In this document: positions 7,756 through 20,763 of the stretch, one piece after another
How positions within the stretch are numbered: the stretch's first letter is position 1
Layout: each line of letters opens with the position of its first letter
Position numbers and translations under genes: made by a program
The notes under the pieces: generated by a model
Told to the model about the DNA's origin: nothing
The model's input: the letters and a program-made list of their open reading frames with translations, nothing else
The model's database searches: none
Assembly: GCF_002086735.1 (NCBI RefSeq)
Contig: NZ_MVIJ01000006.1
Coordinates: 95,195-159,194, forward strand
Reading direction: 5' to 3'
DNA from: Mycobacterium scrofulaceum
GTDB lineage: Bacteria; Actinomycetota; Actinomycetes; Mycobacteriales; Mycobacteriaceae
DNA: 64,000 nucleotides

Positions 7756-8457
7756 TTACGAAAAGCCATACAGGACCACGGCGAACCCGACCAGCACCAC
7801 GGTGATGGCCGCGAGTGCCCGGTGCCGGTCTTGGATCCAGCACCTGATCCGTTCGAGGTGCGGATCGATCCGTGGCCCGACGACGAGGTAGGCCACCACG
7901 GGTGCCGCGACCGTCGAAGTCGCCAGGACGGCGTAGTAAGCCACGGCGACGACGGCGTCGACCGCCGTCAATCGTGAAGTGGCGATCTGGGTTCCGACGG
8001 CCGCGCTGGCGGCCAACACCTTGGGATTGGCGAGCATCGGAAGCATCCCGATCGCGGCCGCCACGGTGGGCGTGATCGTCCCGACGCCGCCGTCCCACCC
8101 CGTGCGGGCCGTCGCGTGGGCGCGCCGCCACCACAGCCACGCACCGAATGCCACCAGTCCGGCACCCACACCCACGACCACCCAATCGCCCCATGGGGGC
8201 GCGGGTCCCACCAGATCATCGAACAATCGCGGGGCGTGCATGAACGCCGTCGTGAGCACAGTCAGCGACACCAACCGGCCCAGCAAGTACGCAAGGCTGG
8301 ACGAGTAGGGCCGATCGTTGTGGATGAGCAGCACCAACGACACCACGATCGGTACGGGTGAAATCGCCACCACCAGTGCCGGTGCGGTCAATTTCGCCAA
8401 CACCAATCCCGAGAAGACCGACACACCAATACCTTTCACACGCGCAAGGCGCCGCAT
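7756..8457 (-). CDS. GAP-family (sulfolipid/GPL-addressing) membrane protein
   Basis: Polytopic protein of 233 residues with about six helices and the family-typical VVAISPVPIVVSLVLLIHND start and IGMLPMLANPKVLAASAAVG centre. In mycobacteria, relatives (Sap, Gap) help move glycolipids to the surface and work with MmpL transporters. The ATG at 8457 is used; a GTG seven codons in (VKGIGVSV) is possible. It is the last gene of the operon led by the CsoR-like repressor, 42 bp after the DUF302 gene. An mmpS-mmpL pair diverges from the other side of that operon. Confidence 0.82.
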   Translation of the reverse strand: MRRLARVKGIGVSVFSGLVLAKLTAPALVVAISPVPIVVSLVLLIHNDRPYSSSLAYLLGRLVSLTVLTTAFMHAPRLFDDLVGPAPPWGDWVVVGVGAGLVAFGAWLWWRRAHATARTGWDGGVGTITPTVAAAIGMLPMLANPKVLAASAAVGTQIATSRLTAVDAVVAVAYYAVLATSTVAAPVVAYLVVGPRIDPHLERIRCWIQDRHRALAAITVVLVGFAVVLYGFS

Positions 8458-8499
8458 CGGGCGGCGGCCCGGCCCCGAGGACCGGTGGTCAGTGCGTGG

Positions 8500-8898
8500 T
8501 CAGCCGAGCGCGCCGATCGCGGCCTGCAGCTTGGCGGTGGCCTGGTCCGCGACGTCCTGCAAGGCCCCCTGCTCGCCGGTCACCTTGACCATGAGTTGCG
8601 GATCCATCGCCTCGACGAGGACGGCATCGGCTTCGGCGGGGTCGGTTCGCACCACGACGTTGCACGGCAGCAACTGGCCGATCTGGCGGTGAATGCCCAG
8701 CGCGCGATGGGCGAGGGTCGGGTTGCAGGCACCAAGGATGACGTAGTCCTCCATGTCCTCCCCGAGCTTCTGCTTGAGGGTGGCTTTGACGTCGATCGTT
8801 GTCAGCACACCGAATCCCTGCTCGGCCAGCGCCTTGGTGGTCCGCTCCACCGCGTCGTCGAACGACGTGTGCAAGGTCGCGTTCAATCCTGATGTCAT
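8500..8898 (-). CDS. DUF302 domain protein
   Basis: 132 residues from ATG 8898 (MTSGLNATLHTSFDDAVERT), with gaggagaag immediately upstream. DUF302 landmarks are GFGVLTTIDVKATLKQKL, EDYVILGACNPTLAHRAL and LPCNVVV. Two cysteines sit in those conserved positions. The biochemical role of DUF302 is unsettled; members often occur with thiol, sulfur or metal stress genes, as here beside a CsoR-like regulator and a DsbA-like protein. An upstream in-frame ATG at 8949 lacks a ribosome-binding site and is not used. Confidence 0.85.
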   Translation of the reverse strand: MTSGLNATLHTSFDDAVERTTKALAEQGFGVLTTIDVKATLKQKLGEDMEDYVILGACNPTLAHRALGIHRQIGQLLPCNVVVRTDPAEADAVLVEAMDPQLMVKVTGEQGALQDVADQATAKLQAAIGALG

Positions 8899-8976
8899 TT
8901 CTTCTCCTCTGTCTCGATCTACCCGAAATCTCGGCCGGCACGAACGCAACTCGCTTCGGCGCGGGCTCGCCCCCCG

Positions 8977-9591
8977 TTAGGCCGCGGCGCGGGGGCGCTG
9001 CAGCTGGGAGAACTGCGGAACCGCGGCCAACGTCGCGACCGCGTCGAACAGGGCGAGCGCGGCGTCCGCGTCCGGCGGCGCGGTGAGGACCGGCCCGAAG
9101 AAAGCGCGCCCGTCGATCCGCAGAATCGGACTGCCACCGGTTTCGCCGAGCGCATCCTGTCCCGCCCGGTGCGCCTTCCGGACGGCCTCGTCGAGGGCGG
9201 CCTCCGCCCCGGCCTTCGCCGCGCTGTCGGCCGCGCCCGCCGCGCTCAGAACGTGCGCGACGAGATCGTCGTCGAGGGGCTCGGAGCGGTCGAAGTACCG
9301 CTCGCCGAAGGCAAAGTACGCGTCCGACCACCCGCCGGCGCCGTTTTGCTGAGCGATGGCGGCCATCAGCCGGCCGGCGCGTTGCGAGTCGCGCATGCGG
9401 GCTTGCTGAGGGGGCAGGAGTTCCCGCCCCTCGTTGAGCACGGCGAGACTCATCAGCTGCCAGTCGACATCGAACCCGGCCTGCTCGGCCACGGCGCGTA
9501 GCCACTGCGCGGTGTTCCACGAGAACGGGCACACCGGATCGAGCCAGAGTGTGACTTTGGCTGCGGTTCGATCAGTTTGATCGGGCGGCAT
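8977..9591 (-). CDS. DsbA-fold protein similar to mycothiol-dependent nitroreductase Rv2466c, CxxS active site
   Basis: 204 residues with the DsbA-like thioredoxin fold of the Rv2466c group: LWLDPVCPFSWNTAQW at the N-terminus, LMSLAVLNEGRELLP, the ALDEAVRKAHRAGQDALGETG region, SPILRIDG and AFFGPVL. Rv2466c is a mycothiol-dependent reductase with CPWC. Here the active site is C21-P-F-S24, so the resolving cysteine is absent and a monothiol mechanism is expected. It lies 30 bp downstream of the CsoR-like gene in the same operon. Substrate unknown. Confidence 0.85.
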   Translation of the reverse strand: MPPDQTDRTAAKVTLWLDPVCPFSWNTAQWLRAVAEQAGFDVDWQLMSLAVLNEGRELLPPQQARMRDSQRAGRLMAAIAQQNGAGGWSDAYFAFGERYFDRSEPLDDDLVAHVLSAAGAADSAAKAGAEAALDEAVRKAHRAGQDALGETGGSPILRIDGRAFFGPVLTAPPDADAALALFDAVATLAAVPQFSQLQRPRAAA

Positions 9592-9621
9592 TGCCCATTC
9601 CCCTTTCGTGGTCGCCGGCGA

Positions 9622-10029
<408 letters not shown>

Positions 10030-10176
10030 TCACCATGTGCGGGTACGCAGGCACGCGATGACGGGTGATGTGTGCCTGCCGGCCCTCAGGTGCGGGCCAA
10101 ATGGCCCTATTGGCCGCGCGGCGCGGGGCTGAGACTCCGTACCAGTAACACCAGGTCACGAGGGAAAGGAACGTCC

Positions 10177-10608
10177 GTGTCCACGTTTCTCAGACGGGCC
10201 TGGGTGCCACTGGTCGTCGTGGCGGCCGTGGCCCTCGGCGGGATGGCCGTCGACCAACTGCGCGGCGTCTTCGGGTCCGACCCGATCTTCACGGCGACCG
10301 GCAGCACCGCGGAACCGCTCGTTGCCTCGCACATCAAGCGGGTCACCTACGAGGTCTACGGACCCAGCGGCACGACGGGAAGCGTGAGCTACTTGAACAA
10401 GAACGCACAGCCGGAGCAGGCCGACTTCAGCACGCTGCCCTGGACTTTCACGATCACCACGACCGTGCCCGCCGTGATCGCCAGCGTGGTGGCGCAGGGC
10501 GACAGCGATGACATCGGCTGCCGCATCAGCGTCAACGGCGAAGTCAAGGACGAGCGATCCTCGGCCGGGCGCCACGCTCAAACGTCCTGTCTGGTGAAAG
10601 CCGGATGA
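10177..10608 (+). CDS. MmpS-family transport accessory protein
   Basis: 143 residues from GTG 10177, with gggaaagga six bases upstream. One N-terminal membrane helix (residues about 7-25, AWVPLVVVAAVALGGMAVDQL) precedes the beta-rich extracytoplasmic MmpS domain (VTYEVYGPSGTTGSVSYLN, LPWTFTITTTVPAVIASVVAQG, DIGCRISVNGEV). It partners the MmpL pump encoded next; the ATGA overlap (10605-10608) couples translation. It diverges from the CsoR-like operon. Confidence 0.92.
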   Translation: MSTFLRRAWVPLVVVAAVALGGMAVDQLRGVFGSDPIFTATGSTAEPLVASHIKRVTYEVYGPSGTTGSVSYLNKNAQPEQADFSTLPWTFTITTTVPAVIASVVAQGDSDDIGCRISVNGEVKDERSSAGRHAQTSCLVKAG

Positions 10609-13523
10609 ACACCGACAACGAAACCCGTCCGAGGTTCATGCGGTTCGTCCGAACGTTCGCGTGGCCCATCATCATCGGCTGGCTGCTGCTCACCGTCGCG
10701 CTGAATGTGCTTGTCCCGCCGATCGAGTCGGTGGCACGCAAGCACGCGGTCACGATGTCACCCCAGGATGCGCCGGCGATGATCGCCGCCAAGCGCATGG
10801 GTGCGACGTTCCACGAGTCGGATTCCGACAGCATCGCCATGATCGTCCTGGAAAGCGATAAACAACTCGGAGACGAGGCGCACCGCTACTACGACGGCCT
10901 GGTGCAAAAGCTGCAGGCCGACCCCAAGCACGTGCAGCACGTCCAGAACGTGTGGGGCGACCCGCTGACCGCCGCCGGTGTCCAAAGCAAGGACGGCAAG
11001 GCGGCCTACGTCGAGCTCAACCTGGCCGGCAATCAGGGCAGCACCCTGGGCAACGAATCCGTCGACGCCGTGCGCAAGATCGTCGACAAGTCGGAGCCCC
11101 CCAAGGGGCTCAAGGTCTACGTCACCGGCCCCGCCCCGCTGACCACGGACATGAACGAAGCGGCCGACAAGAGCATGTTCAAGATGATGGGCGTCACGGG
11201 CGTGGTCATCATGATCATGCTGTTCATCGCCTATCGATCCGTCAGCACGGTGCTGCTGGTCCTGGTCATGGTCGGCTTCGAGATGGGCACGGCCAGAGGG
11301 CTTGTCGCGCTTCTCGGCAATTACGAACTCTTGGGGTTCTCGACGTTCGTCGTGGCGATGCTGTCCTCGTTGGCGATTGCGGCGGGGACCGACTACGCGA
11401 TCTTCCTGATCGGGCGCTATCAGGAGGCGCGCCAGGCCGGCCAGGATCGAGAAACCGCGTACTACACGATGTTTCGCGGCACCTCGCACATCATTTTGGG
11501 CTCGGGGTTGACCATCGCCGGGGCCACGTTCTGCCTCCACCTGGCGCGCCTGTCGTATTTCAAGGCACTCGGCATCCCGTCCGCGCTGGGCCTGCTGGTC
11601 GTCGTGGCGGGAGCGATGACCGCGGCACCCGCCGTCGTCGCGGTGGCCACCCGCTTCGGCCTGCTCGACCCGAGACGAATGATCAAGACGCGCGGGTGGC
11701 GGCGCATCGGCACCGCGACCGTGCGCTGGCCCGGCCCGGTGTTCGCGGCCTCGCTGGTCATCGCCATCGTCGGCATCCTGATCATGCCGAGCATGAAGAT
11801 CAGCTACAACGACCGCTTCTACACCCCCCCGGGCGTTCCGTCGAACATCGGATACGCGGCCGCCGAACGCCACTTCAGCGCCGCCACCATGAACCCCGAC
11901 ATCCTCATGATCGAGAGCGATCACGACATGCGGAACAGCGGCGACATGATCATCCTGGACAGGCTCGCCAAAGACATCTTCCGGTCACCGGGAATCGCGA
12001 TGGTGCAGAGCATCACCCGGCCGCTGGGCGGCCCGATCGAGCACACCTCCATACCGTTCCAGATCAGTGCGCAGTCGATCCCGATCCAGCAGAACCTGCA
12101 GTTCATGCGGGACCGCACGAACGACATGCTCAAGATGAGCGACGACCTCGGCGCCATGATCGTCTCGATGCAGCGCATGCAGGGCCTGCTCGGGCAGATG
12201 AGCGACGCCACCCACCACATGGTCGGCGATATGCACGAGATGCAGGCCACGCTGGACGAGATGCGGGACCACCTGGCGGATTTCGACGACTTCGCCCGAC
12301 CGCTCCGTAGCTATCTCTACTGGGAACAGCACTGCTACAACATCCCCGTCTGCTGGGCCACCAGGTCGGTGTTCGAGGCGATCGACGGTGTCGACAAGTT
12401 CAGCGAGAACATGAGCACGCTGATCAAGGACGTCAACAACGTCGACGCGATCATCCCGCAGATGCTCGCGCAGTTCTCGCCGATGATCGCCGTCGCCAAA
12501 TCCATGCAGGGAACCCTGCTCACGATGCACAGCAGCTTCTCGAACCTGGTCACCCAGATGGCGCAGATGACCGACACGGCCAGCGCGATGGGGCAGGCGT
12601 TCGACGCCTCCCGCAGTGGTGACTACTTCTACCTGCCCCCGGAAGCCTTTCAGAATGCCGACTTTCAGCGCGGACTGAAGCTCTTCCTGTCCCCGGACGG
12701 AAAGGCCGCGCGCTTCATCATCACCCACGACGCCGACCCGGCGACCCCGGCGGGCATTTCCGCCGTCATGCCGGAACTGGCGGCCGCGCATCAAGCGGTC
12801 AAGGGAACGACCCTGACCGGCGCCAAGTTCTACCTCGCCGGAACGGCGGCCATCTATCGCGACATCCAGTCGGGGTCGCATTACGACCTGCTGATCGTGG
12901 GACTCGCGGCGCTGACGCTGATCTTCGTCGTCATGGTGATCATCACGCGCGCGCTGGTCGCGTCCCTGGTGATCGTCGGCACGGTGCTGTTGTCGCTGGG
13001 CGCCGCCTTCGGGCTCTCCGTCCTGGTCTGGCAACACCTGTTGGGCCTGGACCTGAACTGGATCGCACCGGTGTTCGGGTTGATCATCCTGCTGGCCGTC
13101 GGCTCGGACTACAACCTGCTGCTGGTGTCGCGGTTCCAGGAGGAGATCGGCGCCGGGTTGAAGACCGGCATCATCCGATCCATGGGCGAGACCGGTGGCG
13201 TCGTCACCACCGCGGGACTCGTCTTCGCCTTCACCATGATGTCGATGGTCGCCAGCGACCTGCGCTCGATCGGCCAGGCCGGCAGCACGATCGGGCTCGG
13301 CCTGCTGTTCGACACGCTGATCGTGCGCTCGCTGATGACGCCGTCGATCGCCGCGCTGCTGGGGCGGTGGTTCTGGTGGCCGATCCGGGTGCGCCCGCGC
13401 CCCGCCAGCGAGATGCTGCGGCCCTTCGGCCCACGCAGCCTCGTTCGGTCCCTCTTCCTGGGTGAGGCCGCCGACGCGCCCGCCACCAAGCCGGAGAAAG
13501 CGATGGCCTCGACGTCCCGGTGA
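10605..13523 (+). CDS. MmpL-family RND lipid transporter (MmpL4/5 type)
   Basis: 972 residues in the MmpL layout: TM1 at about 18-37, first porter domain, TM2-6 (about 195-350), TM7 (about 375-395), a long second periplasmic loop and TM8-12 (about 765-915). The proton-relay Asp-Tyr pairs are D263-Y264 (AAGTDYAIF) and D835-Y836 (AVGSDYNLL). The second loop is Met/Gln-rich and coiled-coil-like, with the EQHCYNIPVCW cysteine pair, features of the MmpL4/MmpL5 group. These export siderophores, glycopeptidolipids or drugs across the inner membrane. The cargo here is unknown; the nearby GAP-family gene hints at a glycolipid. Confidence 0.93.
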   Translation: MNTDNETRPRFMRFVRTFAWPIIIGWLLLTVALNVLVPPIESVARKHAVTMSPQDAPAMIAAKRMGATFHESDSDSIAMIVLESDKQLGDEAHRYYDGLVQKLQADPKHVQHVQNVWGDPLTAAGVQSKDGKAAYVELNLAGNQGSTLGNESVDAVRKIVDKSEPPKGLKVYVTGPAPLTTDMNEAADKSMFKMMGVTGVVIMIMLFIAYRSVSTVLLVLVMVGFEMGTARGLVALLGNYELLGFSTFVVAMLSSLAIAAGTDYAIFLIGRYQEARQAGQDRETAYYTMFRGTSHIILGSGLTIAGATFCLHLARLSYFKALGIPSALGLLVVVAGAMTAAPAVVAVATRFGLLDPRRMIKTRGWRRIGTATVRWPGPVFAASLVIAIVGILIMPSMKISYNDRFYTPPGVPSNIGYAAAERHFSAATMNPDILMIESDHDMRNSGDMIILDRLAKDIFRSPGIAMVQSITRPLGGPIEHTSIPFQISAQSIPIQQNLQFMRDRTNDMLKMSDDLGAMIVSMQRMQGLLGQMSDATHHMVGDMHEMQATLDEMRDHLADFDDFARPLRSYLYWEQHCYNIPVCWATRSVFEAIDGVDKFSENMSTLIKDVNNVDAIIPQMLAQFSPMIAVAKSMQGTLLTMHSSFSNLVTQMAQMTDTASAMGQAFDASRSGDYFYLPPEAFQNADFQRGLKLFLSPDGKAARFIITHDADPATPAGISAVMPELAAAHQAVKGTTLTGAKFYLAGTAAIYRDIQSGSHYDLLIVGLAALTLIFVVMVIITRALVASLVIVGTVLLSLGAAFGLSVLVWQHLLGLDLNWIAPVFGLIILLAVGSDYNLLLVSRFQEEIGAGLKTGIIRSMGETGGVVTTAGLVFAFTMMSMVASDLRSIGQAGSTIGLGLLFDTLIVRSLMTPSIAALLGRWFWWPIRVRPRPASEMLRPFGPRSLVRSLFLGEAADAPATKPEKAMASTSR

Positions 13524-14044
13524 AACCGGCGGGCAAGATGGGCCCTGTGCGGCTGCTGCTGATCTCCGACACCCACGTCCCCAACCGCGCCCGCGACCTG
13601 CCCGCCCGGGTCTGGGACGAGGTGGAGGCGGCCGACGTCGTCGTACACGCCGGCGACTGGGTGGTGCCCGAACTGCTCGACCAACTCGAAAGCCGGTCGG
13701 CCCGGTTGGTCGCCTGCTGGGGAAACAACGACGGCCCCGCATTGCGGGCGCGGCTGCCCGAACGGGCGGACGTCACCCTGGCGGGGGTGCGGTTCACGGT
13801 CGTGCACGAGACCGGCGCGGCGACGGGCCGCGAGGCGCGGATGTCGCGGCTGTATCCGGACACCCAGGTGCTGGTCTTCGGGCACAGCCACATCCCCTGG
13901 GACACCACCAGCGAGTCCGGGTTACGCCTGCTCAATCCGGGCTCGCCGACCGATCGGCGCCGCCAACCGCACTGCACCTACATGGTCGCCCGGATCGGCG
14001 ACGGGGCCCTGACCGACGTCGCCCTGCATCGCCTGCCGCGGTAG
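13520..14044 (+). CDS. YfcE/MJ0936-type metallophosphoesterase
   Basis: Calcineurin-like phosphoesterase of up to 174 residues. The metal-binding motifs are all present: D17-x-H19 (ISDTHVP), GD (HAGDW, D46), GNND (68-71), H96 (VVHE) and GHSH (121-124). It probably hydrolyses a phosphodiester with bound Mn2+/Ni2+. The GTG at 13520 overlaps the mmpL stop by 4 bp; ATG 13538 (MGPVRLLL) is an alternative and matches the usual family start better. It lies in the mmpS-mmpL transcription unit. Confidence 0.87.
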   Translation: MKPAGKMGPVRLLLISDTHVPNRARDLPARVWDEVEAADVVVHAGDWVVPELLDQLESRSARLVACWGNNDGPALRARLPERADVTLAGVRFTVVHETGAATGREARMSRLYPDTQVLVFGHSHIPWDTTSESGLRLLNPGSPTDRRRQPHCTYMVARIGDGALTDVALHRLPR

Positions 14045-15432
<1,388 letters not shown>

Positions 15433-15446
15433 AAACCCGCCAAGCC

Positions 15447-15492
15447 AGCATCGGCAGCAGCGCACCGGTCAGCGCTGCTGCCGATGCTTTTT
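15447..15492 (+). terminator. Intrinsic terminator of fbpC
   Basis: Perfect 17-bp stem, arms 15447-15463 and 15472-15488, 8-nt loop, followed by TTTTT (15488-15492): a classic Rho-independent structure on the + strand. Its right arm overlaps the last codons of the convergent membrane-protein gene. Confidence 0.85.
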
Positions 15493-16185
15493 CTCGGACC
15501 GTTCCATCAACAGAGCGCGCCGGTCCTGGTGGAAATAGGTGTATCCGGTCGTCACCGCACACACAGACGTGGCCATCACCAGCATCCAGGTCCCGTTGAC
15601 GACCACGCTGATGAAGCCGCCGACCGCCGCGCCCACGACAAAGCTCGCCAGCAGCAAAAAGTAACCCAGCCAGTCCGAGACGTCCCCACCGCCGGCGATG
15701 TGGCGCTCGATGCCCTGGCCCATCTTGACGGTCGTGCCGGTCACATAGCTCAACGGCACCGACACCTCGCCATTCTTGACAAAAGACGTGTTCAACGCCC
15801 CGGTACCGAATGCAAGCAACATCATCGGTGCGAAATCGACGAAATTCTGCGCCCATCCCTCATCGAGGACGTCGACCACCGTCGCGGCCGCCAAACTGAA
15901 GGTGGTCAGCACCGTCGGGCCGTGCGGATGGTCCACCCAGAAAAAGCGCCGGCACAGTGACGCGACGACGACGCCGGCGACGAACGCCACAATGAGCAGC
16001 CCGGCACTTACGGCCAGCCACCCTTCCCCGGTGAAGTACCCGAGCACGGCGCGTTGGGCGTTGCCGGTGATGAACACCACGAAGTAGCCCGCGGAGTGGG
16101 TGAAGGAGATCGCGCCGACCACACCGGCCAGCACCGCCAGCACCCACGACAATCGGGCTTCGCTATTGAATGTTTCGCTCGCCAC
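15469..16185 (-). CDS. DUF1275 (YoaK-like) membrane protein
   Basis: 238 residues with six to seven hydrophobic helices. Typical family segments are AGVVGAISFTHSAGYFVVFITGN near the N-terminus, AFGTGALNTSFVKNG and PLSYVTGTTVKMGQGI. Function is unknown in the family. It occupies the position of Rv0128 between fbpC and mak and may be its ortholog. The ATG at 16185 is 64 bp after the mak stop on the same strand, so it may follow treS-mak as a third gene. Confidence 0.82.
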   Translation of the reverse strand: MASETFNSEARLSWVLAVLAGVVGAISFTHSAGYFVVFITGNAQRAVLGYFTGEGWLAVSAGLLIVAFVAGVVVASLCRRFFWVDHPHGPTVLTTFSLAAATVVDVLDEGWAQNFVDFAPMMLLAFGTGALNTSFVKNGEVSVPLSYVTGTTVKMGQGIERHIAGGGDVSDWLGYFLLLASFVVGAAVGGFISVVVNGTWMLVMATSVCAVTTGYTYFHQDRRALLMERSEKKHRQQR

Positions 16186-16249
16186 GCTGACATGCTGTCA
16201 GACGCACGCCGCCCCCGCAGGCGACGCATACCGAACTCCTATCCCGCGC

Positions 16250-17599
16250 CTATGCGGCGATGAGCCGGGCGATGGAACGCAGCGGGATGGGCAGCCAGCT
16301 CGGCCGGTGCCGCGCTTCGTAACCGGCCTCGTACACCGCCTTGTCGAGCTCGTAGGCCGCCAGCAGTTCGGCCGAATCGCGCGGGTCGATCCCCGACGCG
16401 GCGGCGTAGCCCTCGCAGAACGCGGTCCGGTTGCGCTCGACCCATTCCCGGGCGCGGGCGGCCAGCTGCTTGTCGGTCGCCTGATCCACCAGCGGTCCGT
16501 ACGCGGCGTATTCGAACGACCGGAGCACGCCGGCCACGTCGCGCAACGGTGAGTCCGGCGCCCGGCGCTCGTCGACCGGCTGTCCCGGTTCCCCCTCGAA
16601 GTCGATCAGCAACCAGCTCTCGGGGGTCCGCAGCACCTGACCGAGGTGCAGGTCGCCGTGCACGCGCTGGACCGTGATCGACTCGCCCGACAGCTTCTGG
16701 AATCGCTCTTCGATGGTCGCCGCGTACTCCTGCAGCTGGGGCACCTTCGCCACGGTCGACGTCAGCCGCGCCAGCACGGTCTCGACCGGGAACGACGACT
16801 GCGCCGTCCCGAGGGATTCCGCCAGCGTCGCGTGCACGGACGCCACCGCCTCGCCCAGCCGGCAGGATTCACCGGCGAAGTCGCCGCCGACTTCGTGCGC
16901 GTACAAGTCGCCCTCGGCGAACAGGTCGCGCACGCTCGCGGTTGCCATCGCCCACCCCTCCGCGGCGTTGGCCGCGAACTCGGTCACCATCCCGAGCGGC
17001 CAGGCCGCGTCGGTCGTGCCGTCCGGGGCGGCCATCTCGTAGGTGCCCAGCAGGCGCGCCACGTGCGGGTTGCCGGCGCGGCCCAGCACCCGGTTGAGTT
17101 CGATGTCCGGGTTGATGCCGCTGCTCACCCGGCGGAACGCCTTGAAGATCGCGGCCCGGTCGAAGATCACGCTGGTGTTGCTCTGTTCGGCGTCGGAGAC
17201 GTGCGGCAGCGCCTCGAGCGGCAGCTCCACGCCGGGCTCCTTGACGAACCTCACCTCGGTGCCCGACGCCGCCCGCACGGCGGACTCGTCGATCAAGGAC
17301 AGCAGCAACTGCGGCGCGTCGGTGTCGTACAGGCCGTCGAAGCCGGTGCGGTCACCGGCGGCGCCGATAGTGGCCACGCTGCTGTACTCGGAGACCGGCG
17401 CGGTGTCCCACCGCACGATGACCTGGTAGCGCTCGGACGCGCCGTCGGCGTAGCGGGCGTCGACCAGAACCAGGTCGAGGTCGTCCCGCAGCGGGACGAC
17501 GACGGCGGCCTCGGCCGAGGTGAGCTCCCGGTTGCGTCCGGCATACCACCGCTGCTGGGGGAGCCAGTCCGACCAGGGCAACTTGGCTGGATCAGTCAT
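16250..17599 (-). CDS. mak: Maltokinase Mak (Pep2)
   Basis: Maltokinase of 449 residues with an aminoglycoside-kinase-like fold, phosphorylating maltose to maltose 1-phosphate with ATP. Key motifs: the N-terminal cap ([17 protein letters not shown]), the catalytic loop HGDLHLGQ (H314-D316) and the Mg-binding DFEGEP (D333). Maltose 1-phosphate feeds GlgE for alpha-glucan synthesis. It lies 45 bp after treS on the same strand; the two proteins are known to form a complex in mycobacteria. Confidence 0.95.
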   Translation of the reverse strand: MTDPAKLPWSDWLPQQRWYAGRNRELTSAEAAVVVPLRDDLDLVLVDARYADGASERYQVIVRWDTAPVSEYSSVATIGAAGDRTGFDGLYDTDAPQLLLSLIDESAVRAASGTEVRFVKEPGVELPLEALPHVSDAEQSNTSVIFDRAAIFKAFRRVSSGINPDIELNRVLGRAGNPHVARLLGTYEMAAPDGTTDAAWPLGMVTEFAANAAEGWAMATASVRDLFAEGDLYAHEVGGDFAGESCRLGEAVASVHATLAESLGTAQSSFPVETVLARLTSTVAKVPQLQEYAATIEERFQKLSGESITVQRVHGDLHLGQVLRTPESWLLIDFEGEPGQPVDERRAPDSPLRDVAGVLRSFEYAAYGPLVDQATDKQLAARAREWVERNRTAFCEGYAAASGIDPRDSAELLAAYELDKAVYEAGYEARHRPSWLPIPLRSIARLIAA

Positions 17600-17644
17600 G
17601 TGCGCCGCTCCTACTCAACTCGTTCTGCATCGTCAGCGGCGCGA

Positions 17645-19417
<1,773 letters not shown>

Positions 19418-19538
19418 CAAATCCACGATGCCACGGGTACCCGAGCCGCGACATTCGGAATCACACCCGTCGATGCGCGACGAGAAATGCCCGGCGCCAA
19501 CGGAATTGGCGAGTGGCAGGGGATCATCGGCGCGGGCG

Positions 19539-20588
19539 TCAGGCCGGCGGTCCTTCCGCCAGGGTCACGTTGGCGGTGCGGTCGCCGCCCCCGGCGGAGC
19601 GGTAATGCACCGCGATGGTGTCACCGGGGTGGTGCGGGACGAGCACGTCCGTCATCGAGGTCGCGCCGTTGATCGGGACGTTGTCGACGGCGGTGATGAC
19701 GTCACCCGGGGAGATCCCGGCCCCCGCCGCGGGGCCGCTGGTGACCACCCGTTCGACGCGCGCGCCGTTGCCGTCGCTGTCGGTGACGCCCAGGCCGAGG
19801 AACGCGGTCGGGCCGACGTGCACGGTGTTGGAGCCGGCGCCGGACCGGATCTGGCCGGCCACGCCCATCGCCCGGCCGATCGGAATGGCGAAGCCCTGCC
19901 CGCCGCCGGACATCTTGTAGTTGTCGGTGGCGGCCGTGTTCACGCCGACCACCTGGCCCTGGTTGTTGACCAGCGGACCGCCGGAGTCACCGGGCCTGAT
20001 GGGCGTGTCGGCCTGGATCAGCCCGCCCAGCGACTCGTTCGCACCGGTCAGGGTGTCGGTCGCCGAGACGGTCTGGTTGAGGGCGATGACCTTGCCGGAC
20101 ACCGCGCTGGGTGTTCCGCCCTGGCCGCCGGCATTGCCCATCGCGACGACCGGCTCGCCGACCGAGACGCCGCCGCCGATCGCGGCGGTCGGAAGCCCGG
20201 CCCCGCCGCGGAGCTGCAGCACCGCGACGTCCTGGGTGCGGTCGTAACCGACCACGTCGACGGCGTAGGTCTGCCCGTTGCCGACGTCGAACGCGCTGAT
20301 GTCCGTCGCGCCGGAGATCACGTGATTGTTGGTCAGCACGACGCCGTTGGGGTCGATGACGATGCCCGTACCGGCGCCCACCGCATTGTTGTAGCCGAAC
20401 TTCGTGTTGATGTTGACGACCTGCGGCCCCACCTGGCCGACCAGCGCCGCCGGGTCGAGGGGCGCCCGCGGCTGGGTGAACGGCGAGGCGGCCGCCGGGG
20501 CGATGCCCAGGCCCAGGCCCAGACCGACCACCGCCAGCACGCTGACCACCCATGACCACCAAACCGAGCGGTGGTGCGATTTGCTCAT
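19539..20588 (-). CDS. pepA: Secreted trypsin-like serine protease PepA with PDZ domain
   Basis: HtrA/DegP-like protease of 349 residues, matching Rv0125 (Mtb32A). The signal peptide is residues 1-34 (helix [19 protein letters not shown], cleavage near PAAAS). The triad is H89 (LTNNHV), D120 (DRTQDVAVL) and S202 (RPGDSGGP). A PDZ domain covers about 245-345 ([27 protein letters not shown]). It is expected to act in the periplasm or be released. ATG 20588 has gaaggg upstream; the longer frame to 20726 runs through the promoter region and is rejected. Confidence 0.94.
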   Translation of the reverse strand: MSKSHHRSVWWSWVVSVLAVVGLGLGLGIAPAAASPFTQPRAPLDPAALVGQVGPQVVNINTKFGYNNAVGAGTGIVIDPNGVVLTNNHVISGATDISAFDVGNGQTYAVDVVGYDRTQDVAVLQLRGGAGLPTAAIGGGVSVGEPVVAMGNAGGQGGTPSAVSGKVIALNQTVSATDTLTGANESLGGLIQADTPIRPGDSGGPLVNNQGQVVGVNTAATDNYKMSGGGQGFAIPIGRAMGVAGQIRSGAGSNTVHVGPTAFLGLGVTDSDGNGARVERVVTSGPAAGAGISPGDVITAVDNVPINGATSMTDVLVPHHPGDTIAVHYRSAGGGDRTANVTLAEGPPA

Positions 20589-20649
20589 CCCGTCACCCTT
20601 CCTGAGTCGCGGCAAACACAAACTGTCCCGGCCGTGCAGTTCGGGGCGG

Positions 20650-20661
20650 CACAATATTGTG
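20650..20661. promoter_or_regulatory. AT-rich palindrome in pepA/PPOX divergent promoter
   Basis: cacaatattgtg is a perfect 12-bp palindrome, followed by tatataac, an unusually AT-rich island in this genome. It lies 62 bp upstream of pepA and about 100 bp from the PPOX gene. Probable operator or promoter; the binding protein is unknown. Confidence 0.5.
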
Positions 20662-20763
20662 TATATAACCGTAATGCAGGTAGCTATTCGCGGCAGTGGC
20701 GAGGCTCTGATCAGCCGCGACGTCATCCCGCCCGGCTCCGTGACGCGCGCCTAGGCTGACAAG

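Noticed and set aside
8880..8960. Possible SigF promoter of the DUF302 gene (GGGTA with GTTC 17 bp upstream)
   Set aside because: The -35 is poor, and the gene is well placed inside the CsoR-led operon.
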